Shown here piece after piece: positions 43,784 to 52,263 of a stretch of DNA of 64,000 nucleotides. Positions within the stretch are counted from its first letter, which is position 1. Every line of letters begins with the position of its first letter. Below the pieces are notes generated by a model. The model had not been told where the DNA came from. It ran no database searches and was given only the letters and a program-made list of their open reading frames with translations. The DNA lies in the NCBI RefSeq assembly GCF_008087345.1, contig NZ_ML701737.1:186001-250000 (forward strand). The letters are read 5' to 3'. Origin of the DNA: Nocardioides caldifontis (lineage in GTDB: Bacteria > Actinomycetota > Actinomycetes > Propionibacteriales > Nocardioidaceae). A program made the translations under genes and the position numbers.

Positions 43784-43801
43784 GAGTGACCGCGGTCACT
43801 C
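43784..43801. promoter_or_regulatory. 18-bp perfect palindrome (CRP-like) between GH16 fusion and trx
   Basis: GAGTGACCGCGGTCACTC is a perfect palindrome in the 265-base divergent gap (43651-43915). The GTGA-N6-TCAC core fits CRP/GlxR-type sites. A second palindrome, GGTCCCGGGACC, lies at 43721-43732. A possible -10 for the minus-strand gene (TATGTA within GGTTTATGTATCG, around 43748-43755) lies between them. Nothing else is recognised in this gap. Confidence 0.5.
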
Positions 43802-43915
43802 CGGACAAATCGGACCGGATCGGCCGGCGCCCACGAGCCGCGGTTGAGGGAATGCGGCAGGGGGCAACGCTCGTTGGAGAAGGTGCACGCCCGGAACCGA
43901 CGAGAGGACGCCCCC

Positions 43916-44308
43916 GTGGCCACCGTCACGCTGACCGCATCGGACTTCGAGAAGACCGTTCTCGACAACGACATCGTCCTGGTGGACTTCTGGGCCTCCT
44001 GGTGCGGCCCGTGCCGCCAGTTCGCCCCCACCTACGAGAAGGCGTCGGAGGCGCACTCCGACATCGTGTTCGGCAAGGTCGACACCGAGGCCGAGCAGAG
44101 CCTGGCCGCCGCGGCGAACATCACCTCGATCCCGACGCTGATGGCCTTCCGCGAGGGGATCCTCGTCTTCTCCCAGCCCGGCGCCCTCCCGCCGCAGGCG
44201 CTCGAGCAGGTCGTCGGCGCGGTCCGCGCCCTCGACATGGACAAGGTCAAGGCGCAGGTCGCGGAGTTCGAGGCCGAGGAGCGCCGCGCCTCGGGCGAGA
44301 CCGCCTGA
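43916..44308 (+). CDS. trxA: Thioredoxin
   Basis: A 130-residue thioredoxin with the active site DFWASWCGPCRQFAPT near residue 30 and the cis-proline loop ITSIPTLMAFREG. The GTG at 43916 (VATVTLTASDFEK) is where homology starts; the frame is open to 43844. About 20 extra C-terminal residues (VKAQVAEFEAEERRASGETA) are charged and helical, as in several actinobacterial thioredoxins. It reduces protein disulfides with thioredoxin reductase. The methyltransferase gene follows 13 bases after its stop. Confidence 0.92.
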   Translation: MATVTLTASDFEKTVLDNDIVLVDFWASWCGPCRQFAPTYEKASEAHSDIVFGKVDTEAEQSLAAAANITSIPTLMAFREGILVFSQPGALPPQALEQVVGAVRALDMDKVKAQVAEFEAEERRASGETA

Positions 44309-44321
44309 CGCCGCCACGCCC

Positions 44322-44927
44322 GTGGACGCCGACGCCTGGGACGCCAGGTACGCCGCGTCGGACCAGGTCTGGTCCCGCGGCCCCAACCAGTTCGTCGAGG
44401 CCGAGCTGGCCGACCTCCCACCCGGGGCGGCCCTCGACGTCGCGTGCGGCGAGGGGCGCAACGCCCTCTGGCTCGCGCAGCGCGGGTGGGACGTCACCGC
44501 CCTCGACTTCTCCGCGGTCGCCGTCGAGCGCGGCCGCCGGCTGGCCGGTGACCTCCCGGTCGCGTGGGTGGTCGGCGACGCCCTGACCGTCGAGCTCCCG
44601 GAGGTCGACCTCGTGGTGCTCGCCTACCTCCAGCTCGCCGAGGACGAGCGCCGCACCGCCGTACGCCGGAGCTTCGCGGCGCTCCGACCCGGAGGCACGT
44701 TCTTCCTGGTCGCCCACGACTCGACGAACCTCACCGAGGGCACCGGTGGGCCGCAGGACCCTGCGGTGCTCTACACCGCCGACGACGTGCTCGCCGACCT
44801 GGCCGGGGAGCCGTTCGACGTGGTGCGCGCCGGGCGCGTGGCCCGCGTCGTCCCCGCCGACGACGACCACGGCGGCGAGGCGGACCGCACCGCCTGGGAC
44901 GCCCTGGTCCGGCTGGTCCGGCGCTGA
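44322..44927 (+). CDS. Class I SAM-dependent methyltransferase
   Basis: A 201-residue methyltransferase. WDARYAASDQVWSRGPNQFVEAEL is typical of the TehB/thiopurine-like branch; the SAM-binding motif I is ALDVACGEGRNALWLAQRGW, followed by VTALDFSAVAVERG, DLVVLAYLQL and LRPGGTFFLVAHD. Starts with GTG 13 bases after trxA, so it is probably in the same operon. Substrate unknown; similar genes are sometimes labelled tellurite resistance. Confidence 0.87.
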   Translation: MDADAWDARYAASDQVWSRGPNQFVEAELADLPPGAALDVACGEGRNALWLAQRGWDVTALDFSAVAVERGRRLAGDLPVAWVVGDALTVELPEVDLVVLAYLQLAEDERRTAVRRSFAALRPGGTFFLVAHDSTNLTEGTGGPQDPAVLYTADDVLADLAGEPFDVVRAGRVARVVPADDDHGGEADRTAWDALVRLVRR

Positions 44928-44976
44928 GGCACCTGCGCGCCGGTCTGGACGACCAGCCACAGGGCATCATCGGGAC

Positions 44977-45840
44977 ATGGCGCCGACCGCTCCCCTTCCG
45001 GACCTCCGCACCCGGCTCGGCCAGGCGCTGTTCCTGCGCGTCGCCGGCCCCGAGGGGCCGAAACGGGCCGAGCGGATCCACGGCCGCGAGGGCGAGCGGT
45101 GGTTCCCCTCCGGGAGCGCGATCCAGCGGGTCCACGGCGACGCCTCGATGTTCGTCGGCGGCCTCCGGGCGCTGATGCTGCAGGCGCTCCACCCGGCGGC
45201 GATGACGGCGGTCGCCGAGCACTCCGGCTACCGCGGCGACATGTGGGGCCGGCTGGCCCGGACCAGCACCTTCCTGGCCACGACCACCTTCGGCACCGCG
45301 GACGACGCCCAGGCCGCCGTCGACGCCGTACGCCGGATCCACGACTCGATCACCGGCACGATGCCCGACGGCTCGCCCTACCGCGCCTCCGACCCCCACC
45401 TGCTGCGGTGGGTGCACGTCGCCGAGATCGACAGCTTCCTCACCGCCCACCGCACCTACGGCCTCGAGCCGCTCGACCAGGCCGGCCGGGACGAGTACGT
45501 CGCCCAGACCGGTCAGGTCGCCGAGCGGCTCGGCGCGGTCGACGTGCCGACGACCGAGGCAGAGCTGCGGGAGGCGCTGGCGGTGTACCGCCCGGAGCTG
45601 CGCGGCACCGACCACGCGCGCGAGGCGGTCCGGTTCCTGCTCCTCCACCCCGACCTGCCGCTCGCGGCGCGACCGCCCTACCTGGTGATCGCGTCCGCGG
45701 CGATCGGGCTGATGCCGGTCTGGACCCGCCGCGAGCTGCGGCTGCCGTGGCTGCCGGTCACCGAGCGCACCACGGTCCGGGCGCTCGGCCACGTGGCCAC
45801 CGGCACGATCCGGTGGGCGATGACGCCGCGGACCGCCTGA
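44977..45840 (+). CDS. Oxygenase MpaB family protein (DUF2236)
   Basis: A 287-residue protein with the DUF2236 elements: GLRALMLQALHPAAMTAVAEHSGYRGDMWGRLART, TTTFGTADDAQAAVDAVRRIH, and LLRWVHVAEIDSFL. Conserved His in QALHPAA and RWVHV are likely heme ligands, as proposed for the latex-clearing Lcp/MpaB superfamily. The substrate is unknown. ATG at 44977, after a 49-base gap from the methyltransferase. Confidence 0.87.
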   Translation: MAPTAPLPDLRTRLGQALFLRVAGPEGPKRAERIHGREGERWFPSGSAIQRVHGDASMFVGGLRALMLQALHPAAMTAVAEHSGYRGDMWGRLARTSTFLATTTFGTADDAQAAVDAVRRIHDSITGTMPDGSPYRASDPHLLRWVHVAEIDSFLTAHRTYGLEPLDQAGRDEYVAQTGQVAERLGAVDVPTTEAELREALAVYRPELRGTDHAREAVRFLLLHPDLPLAARPPYLVIASAAIGLMPVWTRRELRLPWLPVTERTTVRALGHVATGTIRWAMTPRTA

Positions 45841-45866
45841 CCCCGACTGTCCGACCTCTGCGGGCG

Positions 45867-46103
45867 TCAGCCGCGGCCGTCGGTCCCCTCGGGCTCCGAC
45901 CGGCCCTCGGGACCGTCCTCCTCGAAGCGGATCTTGCGGAACTGGCGCCGCATGCTCAGCCACAGCAGCACGGTGATCACGATCAGCCCGAGGATCACCA
46001 GAGCGCCGACCCACCCCGGGGTGAGGTTCTCCTCGACCTCGGGGTCGAGCTCGTCGGAGAGCACCACGGACAGGTGCACGGGCAGGTGGAGCAGCGGGCT
46101 CAT
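45867..46103 (-). CDS. Small single-helix membrane protein downstream of mca
   Basis: A 78-residue protein whose ATG overlaps the mca stop (ATGA at 46100-46103), so it is translationally coupled. It has a short outer N-terminus ([20 protein letters not shown]), one membrane helix (about residues 31-49, [19 protein letters not shown]) and a basic then acidic cytoplasmic tail. I recall similar small proteins next to mca in other actinobacteria. Possible membrane anchor or partner of Mca; function unknown. Confidence 0.75.
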   Translation of the reverse strand: MSPLLHLPVHLSVVLSDELDPEVEENLTPGWVGALVILGLIVITVLLWLSMRRQFRKIRFEEDGPEGRSEPEGTDGRG

Positions 46104-46987
46104 CGTTCCCTCGTCGTCGGGTGGTCGCGGATCCCCGCGAACAGGTCGTCCTCGGGCAGCTCGACCTCCACGAGGCTGCGGGCCAGCTCGTAGTCCTCGG
46201 TCGGCCACGCCTGCTGGTGCACCTCGAGCGGCACCGCGAACCAGCGCCCGTCCGGGTCGATCTGGGTGGCGTGCGCGATCAGCGCCCGGTCGCGCACCGG
46301 GAAGTACTCCGCGCAGGGCACCCGGGTGGTCACCCGGGCGTCGTGGGCCGGGTCGGGCTTCCACTCCGCGAGCCACTCGGCGTAGGGCGACTCCAGGCCG
46401 CGCTCGATCATCGCGTCGTGGAGCGCCTGGGTGCGCTCGCGGTGGAACCCGTGGTGGTAGTAGAGCTTGAGCGGCTGCCAGGGCTCCCCCGCGTCCGGGT
46501 AGCGCTCGGGGTCGCCGGCGGCCTCGAACGCCGCGACGGTGACCTTGTGGCACATGACGTGGTCGGGGTGCGGGTAGCCGCCGTTCTCGTCGTAGGTGGT
46601 CACCACCTGCGGCTTGAACGACCGGATCAGCCGCACCAGCGGCTCGGCGGCCACCTCGACAGGGACGGTCGCGAAGCACCCCTCCGGCAGTGGCGGCGGT
46701 GGGTCGCCCTCGGGGAACCCGGAGTCGACGAACCCGAGCCAGTCCTGGCTCACCCCGAGGATCTCGCGCGCCGCGTCCATCTCCTTGCGGCGGATCTCGG
46801 CGATGTTCTCGAGCACGTCCGGCCGGTCCATCTTGGGGTTGAGGATCGACCCGCGCTCCCCGCCCGTGCAGGTCACCACGTGGACGTCGACGCCCTCGGC
46901 GACGTACTTCGCCGTGCTGGCGGCGCCCTTGCTGGACTCGTCGTCGGGGTGCGCGTGCACGTGCATGAGACGCAAGGGCGACGGCAT
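46100..46987 (-). CDS. mca: Mycothiol S-conjugate amidase
   Basis: A 295-residue zinc hydrolase of the LmbE/PIG-L fold. It has the zinc site [26 protein letters not shown] and [13 protein letters not shown]. The EWKPDP and C-terminal region are typical of Mca rather than MshB. It cleaves mycothiol-toxin conjugates, releasing a mercapturic acid for export and GlcN-Ins for reuse. It is a strong marker for actinobacteria. Divergent from the DUF4307 gene, as in many relatives. Confidence 0.94.
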   Translation of the reverse strand: MPSPLRLMHVHAHPDDESSKGAASTAKYVAEGVDVHVVTCTGGERGSILNPKMDRPDVLENIAEIRRKEMDAAREILGVSQDWLGFVDSGFPEGDPPPPLPEGCFATVPVEVAAEPLVRLIRSFKPQVVTTYDENGGYPHPDHVMCHKVTVAAFEAAGDPERYPDAGEPWQPLKLYYHHGFHRERTQALHDAMIERGLESPYAEWLAEWKPDPAHDARVTTRVPCAEYFPVRDRALIAHATQIDPDGRWFAVPLEVHQQAWPTEDYELARSLVEVELPEDDLFAGIRDHPTTRER

Positions 46988-47021
46988 GGGGCCATCCTAG
47001 GTTCCCGCCTAGGATGGCCGC

Positions 47022-47438
47022 GTGACCGACCTCGACGACCTCACGCAGCGCTACGGCGGACGCCGCAGCGTCGGGGTCCGCGTGGTGGCCCTGCTGCTGG
47101 TCGCCGGGCTGGTCGCCGGCGCCGCGACCTACCTGGTCTGGGTGCTCACCGACCGGTTCGACGTCGAGGCGCAGGGCGACGTCGCGACGTACGACGTGCG
47201 CAGCGACCACCTGACCGTGGCGACGCTCGAGGTGGTGCGCGAGAGCACCTCGACCGAGGCGTCCTGCACGGTCTCGGCGCTGTCGAGCGACGGCGGCGTG
47301 GTGGGCGAGGTCACCGTCCCGGTCACCGACGGGCCGGTCCGCCAGACGGTGGAGGTGGAGATCCGCACCGAACGGCGGGCCACGACGGTGACCACCGAGG
47401 GGTGCACCTCACCCGGCCAACCCCGGGCCCGCACGTGA
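47022..47438 (+). CDS. DUF4307 domain protein
   Basis: A 138-residue membrane protein: a short N-terminus with LTQRYGGRRSVGVRV, one helix (about 20-43, VVALLLVAGLVAGAATYLVWVL), and an outer beta-rich domain (VATYDVRSDHLTVATLEVVR, TEASCTVSALSSDG, VEIRTERRATTVTTEGC) with two cysteines likely to form a disulfide. This matches DUF4307 in both sequence and place between mca and greA. Function unknown. Confidence 0.85.
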   Translation: MTDLDDLTQRYGGRRSVGVRVVALLLVAGLVAGAATYLVWVLTDRFDVEAQGDVATYDVRSDHLTVATLEVVRESTSTEASCTVSALSSDGGVVGEVTVPVTDGPVRQTVEVEIRTERRATTVTTEGCTSPGQPRART

Positions 47439-47491
47439 CGACCTGACGCGTTCCCACCCGTCCGGTAGTCTTGACCACTTGGCCTGACCAT

Positions 47492-47517
47492 GCCCCGGTG
47501 CCGCACGGCTCCGGGGC
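47492..47517 (+). promoter_or_regulatory. Hairpin in the greA leader
   Basis: GCCCCGG and CCGGGGC (7-bp arms, 12-base loop) lie 31 bases upstream of the greA start, downstream of a possible promoter region (around 47455-47475). The hairpin may be a terminator of the DUF4307 gene or a leader structure of greA. Confidence 0.4.
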
Positions 47518-47547
47518 GTTACCCCGTCCGACCACAGGAGCATCGAA

Positions 47548-48051
47548 GTGACCCAGTCCCAAGAGCACGACGTCATCTGGCTGACCCAGGAGGCATTCGA
47601 CAAGCTCCAGGACGAGCTCGAGCACCTGCGAGGCCCGGTCCGCGAGGAGATCGTGGCCCGGATCAGCGCTGCCCGCGACGAGGGCGACCTCAAGGAGAAC
47701 GGCGGCTACCACGCCGCCCGCGAGGAGCAGGGCAAGGCCGAGGCCAGGATCCGCCAGCTCGAGGACATGCTGCGTCGCGCGCGGGTCGGCGAGACCCCGG
47801 CCGACGACGGCGTCGTCGAGCCCGGGATGATCGTGACCGTCCGCTTCGCGGGCGACGACGAGACCGAGGAGTTCCTCCTGGGCGCCCGCGAGATGGCGGA
47901 CATGCGCCCCGACCTGCAGGTCTACTCCCCGCAGTCGCCGATGGGCTCCGCGATCATCGGCAGCAAGCGCGGCGACACCGTCGACTTCACCGCGCCCACC
48001 GGCAAGCAGCTCAAGGTGGAGATCGTCGAGGCGGTCCCCTTCCAGGGGTGA
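47548..48051 (+). CDS. greA: Transcription elongation factor GreA
   Basis: A 167-residue GreA. The N-terminal coiled-coil has WLTQEAFDKLQDELEHL, ARDEGDLKENGGYHAAREEQ with the acidic tip (DxxE) that enters the polymerase secondary channel, and the C-terminal FKBP-like domain has SPQSPMGSAIIGSKRGDTV. It stimulates transcript cleavage by stalled RNA polymerase. Starts GTG with AGGAGCATCGAA upstream. Confidence 0.95.
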   Translation: MTQSQEHDVIWLTQEAFDKLQDELEHLRGPVREEIVARISAARDEGDLKENGGYHAAREEQGKAEARIRQLEDMLRRARVGETPADDGVVEPGMIVTVRFAGDDETEEFLLGAREMADMRPDLQVYSPQSPMGSAIIGSKRGDTVDFTAPTGKQLKVEIVEAVPFQG

Positions 48052-48069
48052 CCCCCTGACCGGCCGCGC

Positions 48070-49290
48070 TCAGCGGCGCTGGCGGACCGGGTACCCCCGG
48101 GTGCGCAGGTGCTCGAGCACCTGCTCGGCGTGCTCGGGGCTCCGGGTCTCCACCTGCAGCGCCACCTCCACCTCGTCGAGGTGGAGGGCGGCCGAGGTGC
48201 GCCGGTGCACGACGTCGAGCACGTTGGCACCGGCGTCCGCGATCTCGGTGAGCAGCCGGGCGAGCCCGCCGGGCCGGTCCGGGATGCGGGCGCGGAAGTC
48301 CAGGTAGCGGCCGGCGGCCGCCATGCCGTGGCGCATCACGTTCATCAGCAGGATCGGGTCGATGTTGCCGCCGGAGAGCACCACGACGGCCGGTGTGGTG
48401 AAGCGCTGCGGGTGGTCCATCATCGCGGCCACCCCGGCGGCGCCGGCCGGCTCGACGACGAGCTTCGCGCGCTCGACGAGCATCAGCAGCGCCTTGGAGA
48501 GCGACTCCTCGCTGACCGTGAGGAACTCGTCCACGTGGGCGCGGACAGCGGCGAACGGCACGTCCCCCGGACGCCCGACCGCGATGCCGTCGGCGATCGT
48601 GCTCATCGCGTCGAGCGCGTGCGGCGCACCCTTCTCCAGGGAGATCGGCCACGCCGCCGCGCCGGCCGCCTGCACGCCGACGACGTGCACGTCGGGCCGC
48701 TCGCGCTTCACCGCGGTCGCGATCCCGGCGAGCAGCCCGCCTCCCCCGGCCGGGACGATCACCGTGCGGACCTCGGGGCACTGCTCGAGGATCTCGACCC
48801 CGCAGGTGGCCTGGCCGGCCACGATGTCCGGGTGGTCGAACGGGTGCACCAGGACCGCGCCGGTCTCCTCGGCGTACCTCCGGGCCTGGACGAGCCCCTC
48901 GTCGATCGTGGTGCCGACGAACTCCACCTCGGCGCCGTAGGCCCGGGTGGCCTTCTCCTTCACGATCGGCGCGCCCTGCGGCATGTAGACGCGTGACCGG
49001 ATCCCGAGGAGCTGGGCGGCGAGCGCGACGCCCTGGGCGTGGTTGCCGGCGCTCGCCGCGACGACGCCCCTGGCGCGCTCCTCGTCGGAGAGCCGGGACA
49101 TCCGGGTGTAGGCCCCGCGGATCTTGAAGGAGCCGGCGCGCTGCAGGTTCTCGGTCTTGAGCAGCACCGGGCCGCCGGCGACCAGCGAGAGCCACCGGGA
49201 CTCCTCGACCGGCGTGCGGATCGCGACCCCCTCGAGGAGCCGCTGGGCGTCCGCCACGTCCTCGGCGCTCGGGCCGACCTCGCTGCTCAT
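48070..49290 (-). CDS. ilvA: Threonine ammonia-lyase with ACT domain
   Basis: A 406-residue PLP enzyme that deaminates threonine to 2-oxobutanoate. The PLP lysine is in LQRAGSFKIRGAY, the substrate loop is ASAGNHAQGVALAA, the phosphate loop is PAGGGGLLAG, and VVLSGGNIDP closes the core. A single C-terminal ACT domain (about residues 330-406) suggests amino-acid control. The size fits the short catabolic-type or single-ACT IlvA of actinobacteria. It converges on greA with an 18-base gap. Confidence 0.92.
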   Translation of the reverse strand: MSSEVGPSAEDVADAQRLLEGVAIRTPVEESRWLSLVAGGPVLLKTENLQRAGSFKIRGAYTRMSRLSDEERARGVVAASAGNHAQGVALAAQLLGIRSRVYMPQGAPIVKEKATRAYGAEVEFVGTTIDEGLVQARRYAEETGAVLVHPFDHPDIVAGQATCGVEILEQCPEVRTVIVPAGGGGLLAGIATAVKRERPDVHVVGVQAAGAAAWPISLEKGAPHALDAMSTIADGIAVGRPGDVPFAAVRAHVDEFLTVSEESLSKALLMLVERAKLVVEPAGAAGVAAMMDHPQRFTTPAVVVLSGGNIDPILLMNVMRHGMAAAGRYLDFRARIPDRPGGLARLLTEIADAGANVLDVVHRRTSAALHLDEVEVALQVETRSPEHAEQVLEHLRTRGYPVRQRR

Positions 49291-49318
49291 CCCCGCAGCG
49301 TAAGGCCTGCTGCGGCGC

Positions 49319-50125
49319 TCAGGCGGGCTGCTGACCGGCCACGATCGCCTCGCGGACCGCCTCGCGGAGCTCGACGAACCGGGGCAGCGCCCGGAGGTGG
49401 TCGGGTGCGGCCCGCTCGCCGTTCTCGGTGAGGACCGCCGACTCGTCGAGGACGATCCGCCCCGGCCGGGGGCTCATCACCAGCACCCGGGAGCCCAGGA
49501 AGACCGCCTCGTCGACGCTGTGGGTGATGAAGAGGACCGTCTTGCCGGTGGCCCGCCAGATCTCCAGCAGCTCCTCCTGGAGCCGCTCGCGGGTCAGCGC
49601 GTCCAGCGCCCCGAACGGTTCGTCCATGAGGACGATGTCGGGGTCGTTGGCGAGCACCCGCGCGATCTGGCACCGCTGCTGCATGCCCCCGGAGAGCTCG
49701 TAGGGGCGGTGGTCGGCGAAGTCGGTGAGCCCGACGAGCTCGAGGTGCTGGCGCGTCCGCTCCTCGCGCTCGGCCTTGTCCACCTTGCGCAGCCGGAGCC
49801 CGAGCTCGACGTTGCGACGCACCGAGAGCCACGGGAAGAGCGTGGCCTGCTGGAAGACCACCCCGCGCTCCTCCGACGGGCCGCGGACCGGCTCGCCAGC
49901 GACGCTCACGGTGCCCTCCGAGGGACGCATGAACCCCGCCAGGAGCCGGAGCAGCGTGGTCTTCCCGCATCCGGACGGCCCGGCGAGCGTCACGAACTCG
50001 CCGGGCTCGATCGTCAGGTCGATCCGGTCGAGCGCCGGGACCTCGGCACCACCCACGACGAAGTGGTGGCTCAGCCCGGCGATCTCGACCGGTTGCCGGT
50101 GCGGTGTGCGTACGGCGTCCGCCAT
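49319..50125 (-). CDS. tauB: Taurine/sulfonate-type ABC transporter ATP-binding protein
   Basis: A 268-residue ATPase of the nitrate/sulfonate/taurine class: Walker A GPSGCGKTTLLRLLAGF, Q-loop GVVFQQATLFPWLSVRRNVELGL, signature LSGGMQQRCQIARVLA, Walker B DIVLMDEPFGALDALTR. The order permease, binding protein, ATPase on this strand, with an 8-base gap to the binding protein gene, shows one operon. Taurine is inferred from the binding protein. Confidence 0.9.
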   Translation of the reverse strand: MADAVRTPHRQPVEIAGLSHHFVVGGAEVPALDRIDLTIEPGEFVTLAGPSGCGKTTLLRLLAGFMRPSEGTVSVAGEPVRGPSEERGVVFQQATLFPWLSVRRNVELGLRLRKVDKAEREERTRQHLELVGLTDFADHRPYELSGGMQQRCQIARVLANDPDIVLMDEPFGALDALTRERLQEELLEIWRATGKTVLFITHSVDEAVFLGSRVLVMSPRPGRIVLDESAVLTENGERAAPDHLRALPRFVELREAVREAIVAGQQPA

Positions 50126-50132
50126 GACGTGG

Positions 50133-51203
50133 CTACTCCGAGGCCCGGCGCGCGGGGCCGGCGTCGACGTGCTCGGCGTACTCCTCGGGGGTGCCGACCT
50201 TGGTGATCCCGCCCTGGTCGAGCAGGAACTTCGCGGTGGTCAGCATGTCCTCGGCCAGCTTGCCGCCGAGGTAGTCCTGCCCGGCCTGCTCCTCGGCGGT
50301 CAGGTAGGTCAACCCCTCGAACTGCGCCCTGGCCGCGTCGGGCTCGATGCCGAGCACGACCGCGACGGACTCCGCGGCGGCGTCCGGGTCGTCGGCGATC
50401 ATCTTGACCGCGTGGTCCTGGAGCTTCGCCCACATCGTCATGAACTCCTCGTTCTCCGCCGCGAAGGTGCGGTCGACGGTGCCGAGGTCGAAGGTCGGGC
50501 GGCCCGCCTCCGCGGTGTCCTCGCTCGACAGGATCCGCGTCCCGCCGTCGTCGAGGAGCTGGCTCTGGGTCGGGTCCCAGACCCAGGCGGCGTCGATCTG
50601 GTCGCCCTGCCACGCGCCTGGCATCTTCTCCGGTGCGAGGTTGATGATCTTCACGTCCTTGTTCGGGTCGATCCCCTCCTCGATGAGCGCCTGGAGCAGC
50701 GAGTAGTGCGCGGTGCTGCTGAACGGGACCGCGATCTTCCCGCCCTTCAGCTGGCTGATCTCCGTGACGTTCTCGTCCTTGACCACCAACGACTCGGCGT
50801 CGCCGATCACGTCGTGGATCCAGACGACCGCGAGGTCCACGTCGCGCACCTTCGGCTCGGAGGAGGCGATGGTGGCCGGAGAGGAGCCCATCAGCCCCAG
50901 GTCCACGTCACCCCCGCCGTAGTACTCCACGACGTCACCGCCGGACGCAGCCTGCACCCACTCGATCTTCGCGTTCGGCATGCACGCCTCGAGGAGACCG
51001 AGGTCCTTCACGACCAGGTCGCCGTTGGGGATCGGCTGCCATGCGATGCGGGCCGTGGTCTCGATCGACTCGTCCGGCTCGAACGGGCAGTCGCTGTCCG
51101 CGGCGGTCGTCGACTCGCGACCGGACTCGACGCAGCTGCTGAGCACGCCTGCGAGCGAGACGGCGGCAGCGCCGGCCAGGACGCGCTTCAGGGTGGGGTT
51201 CAC
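50133..51203 (-). CDS. tauA: Taurine-type ABC transporter substrate-binding lipoprotein
   Basis: A 356-residue lipoprotein with signal peptide and lipobox GVLSSC (Cys near 24). The mature part follows TauA closely: ARIAWQPIPNGDLVVKDLGL, GGDVDLGLMGSSPATIA, AESLVVKDENV, GKIAVPFSSTAHYSLLQAL, and AWQGDQIDAAWVWDP. The GSSP and PFSSTAHYSLL segments are typical of taurine/aliphatic sulfonate binders. It supplies sulfur in the form of sulfonates; no TauD dioxygenase gene lies nearby, so use of the substrate is encoded elsewhere or differs. Confidence 0.88.
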   Translation of the reverse strand: MNPTLKRVLAGAAAVSLAGVLSSCVESGRESTTAADSDCPFEPDESIETTARIAWQPIPNGDLVVKDLGLLEACMPNAKIEWVQAASGGDVVEYYGGGDVDLGLMGSSPATIASSEPKVRDVDLAVVWIHDVIGDAESLVVKDENVTEISQLKGGKIAVPFSSTAHYSLLQALIEEGIDPNKDVKIINLAPEKMPGAWQGDQIDAAWVWDPTQSQLLDDGGTRILSSEDTAEAGRPTFDLGTVDRTFAAENEEFMTMWAKLQDHAVKMIADDPDAAAESVAVVLGIEPDAARAQFEGLTYLTAEEQAGQDYLGGKLAEDMLTTAKFLLDQGGITKVGTPEEYAEHVDAGPARRASE

Positions 51204-51267
51204 AGGTTCTCCTTCGTGCGCTGACGCGCGGTCGACTGCGGGGTCGGGGTCGGTCGGTGGAGGGCGC

Positions 51268-52179
51268 TCACGCCTTGCCGCGCCAGGGGACGAGGGCTCG
51301 TTCGAGGTACTTCAGCCCGAGGTCGAGCGCGATGGCCGCGAAGCCGATCACGATGATGCAGGCGATCACCAGGTCGGTCCGGAGCTGACCACCGGCGAGG
51401 TAGGCGAGGCCGCCGATGCCGGGGATGCCGTTGTCGATCTCGGCGGCGACCACCGTCGTCCACGCGAAGCCGACGCCGACCCGGAGCCCGGTCAGGACCT
51501 CGGGCAGCGTGGACGGCAGCACCACCGTGGTGAGCGTCTGGCGGCGGGAGGCGCCGAGGGTGAGGACCGCGTTGACCTGGTCCTCGCGCACCCCCTTCAC
51601 CCCCGAGATGGTGGCGACCGCGATCGGCGGGAACGCCGCGAGGAAGAGCAGCCAGATCTTGGAGGTGTCGCCGATGCCGAACCAGGCGATGAGGAGCCCG
51701 ACGTAGGCGAGCGGCGGCAGGGAGCGGACGAAGTTGAGGTAGGGCTCGAGGAGCACACCCAGCCAGGTCGTCCCCATCAGCAGCCCCAGCGGGACGCCGA
51801 CGACGACGCCGGCCGCGACACCGATCGCGATCCGCTGCAGGCTGGCGACCAGGTGCTCCCAGAGGTAGTAGTTCTGCTCACCGCGGACGATCCGGTCGGA
51901 CCCCTCGCTCACCGGGTGGTCCGTGTTGGCGGTGACGAAGGCGTCCCAGACCGCCCCGGGCGACGGCAGGTAGAGCGGCCGGACCAGCTCCAGCCGCGTC
52001 ACCAGCCACCAGACCAGGATCAGCCCGACCAGCGACGCCGTGTGCAGCCCGAGCCGGCGGAGCCGCTGCGCCCGCTTGGCGCGCCGCTCCAGCGCGGCCG
52101 CGCCGTTGCCGCCGGTGGGCTGCGGCGCGCGGCCCCCCGCGGTCGTGCCGGCGCCCGTGTCGACGCTCGTGTCGGTCAT
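51268..52179 (-). CDS. tauC: Taurine-type ABC transporter permease
   Basis: A 303-residue permease with an N-terminal glycine/alanine-rich tail, a first helix (about 60-80, LHTASLVGLILVWWLVT), and a six-helix core with the coupling loop LTLGASRRQTLTTVVLPSTLPEVL. Family start used is the ATG at 52179, preceded by GAGGGAACCG; the frame stays open to 52221. First gene of the transporter operon. Confidence 0.9.
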   Translation of the reverse strand: MTDTSVDTGAGTTAGGRAPQPTGGNGAAALERRAKRAQRLRRLGLHTASLVGLILVWWLVTRLELVRPLYLPSPGAVWDAFVTANTDHPVSEGSDRIVRGEQNYYLWEHLVASLQRIAIGVAAGVVVGVPLGLLMGTTWLGVLLEPYLNFVRSLPPLAYVGLLIAWFGIGDTSKIWLLFLAAFPPIAVATISGVKGVREDQVNAVLTLGASRRQTLTTVVLPSTLPEVLTGLRVGVGFAWTTVVAAEIDNGIPGIGGLAYLAGGQLRTDLVIACIIVIGFAAIALDLGLKYLERALVPWRGKA

Positions 52180-52218
52180 CGGTTCCCTCGGCTCCCTGTT
52201 GTCGGGTGCATCAAACCA

Positions 52219-52236
52219 CATAAAGTTGATTGACTT
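52219..52236 (-). promoter_or_regulatory. AT-rich promoter/operator region of the taurine-type operon
   Basis: The gap 52180-52263 contains the only clearly AT-rich stretch nearby. On the operon strand it reads AAAGTCAATCAACTTTATG, with AAAGT/ACTTT arms around six bases. Its contrast with the surrounding GC-rich DNA and its place about 40 bases before the permease start fit a promoter with overlapping operator. No known consensus was matched. Confidence 0.35.
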
Positions 52237-52263
52237 TGGGTAGGGGTCCGGGTTCGGCGCGGA

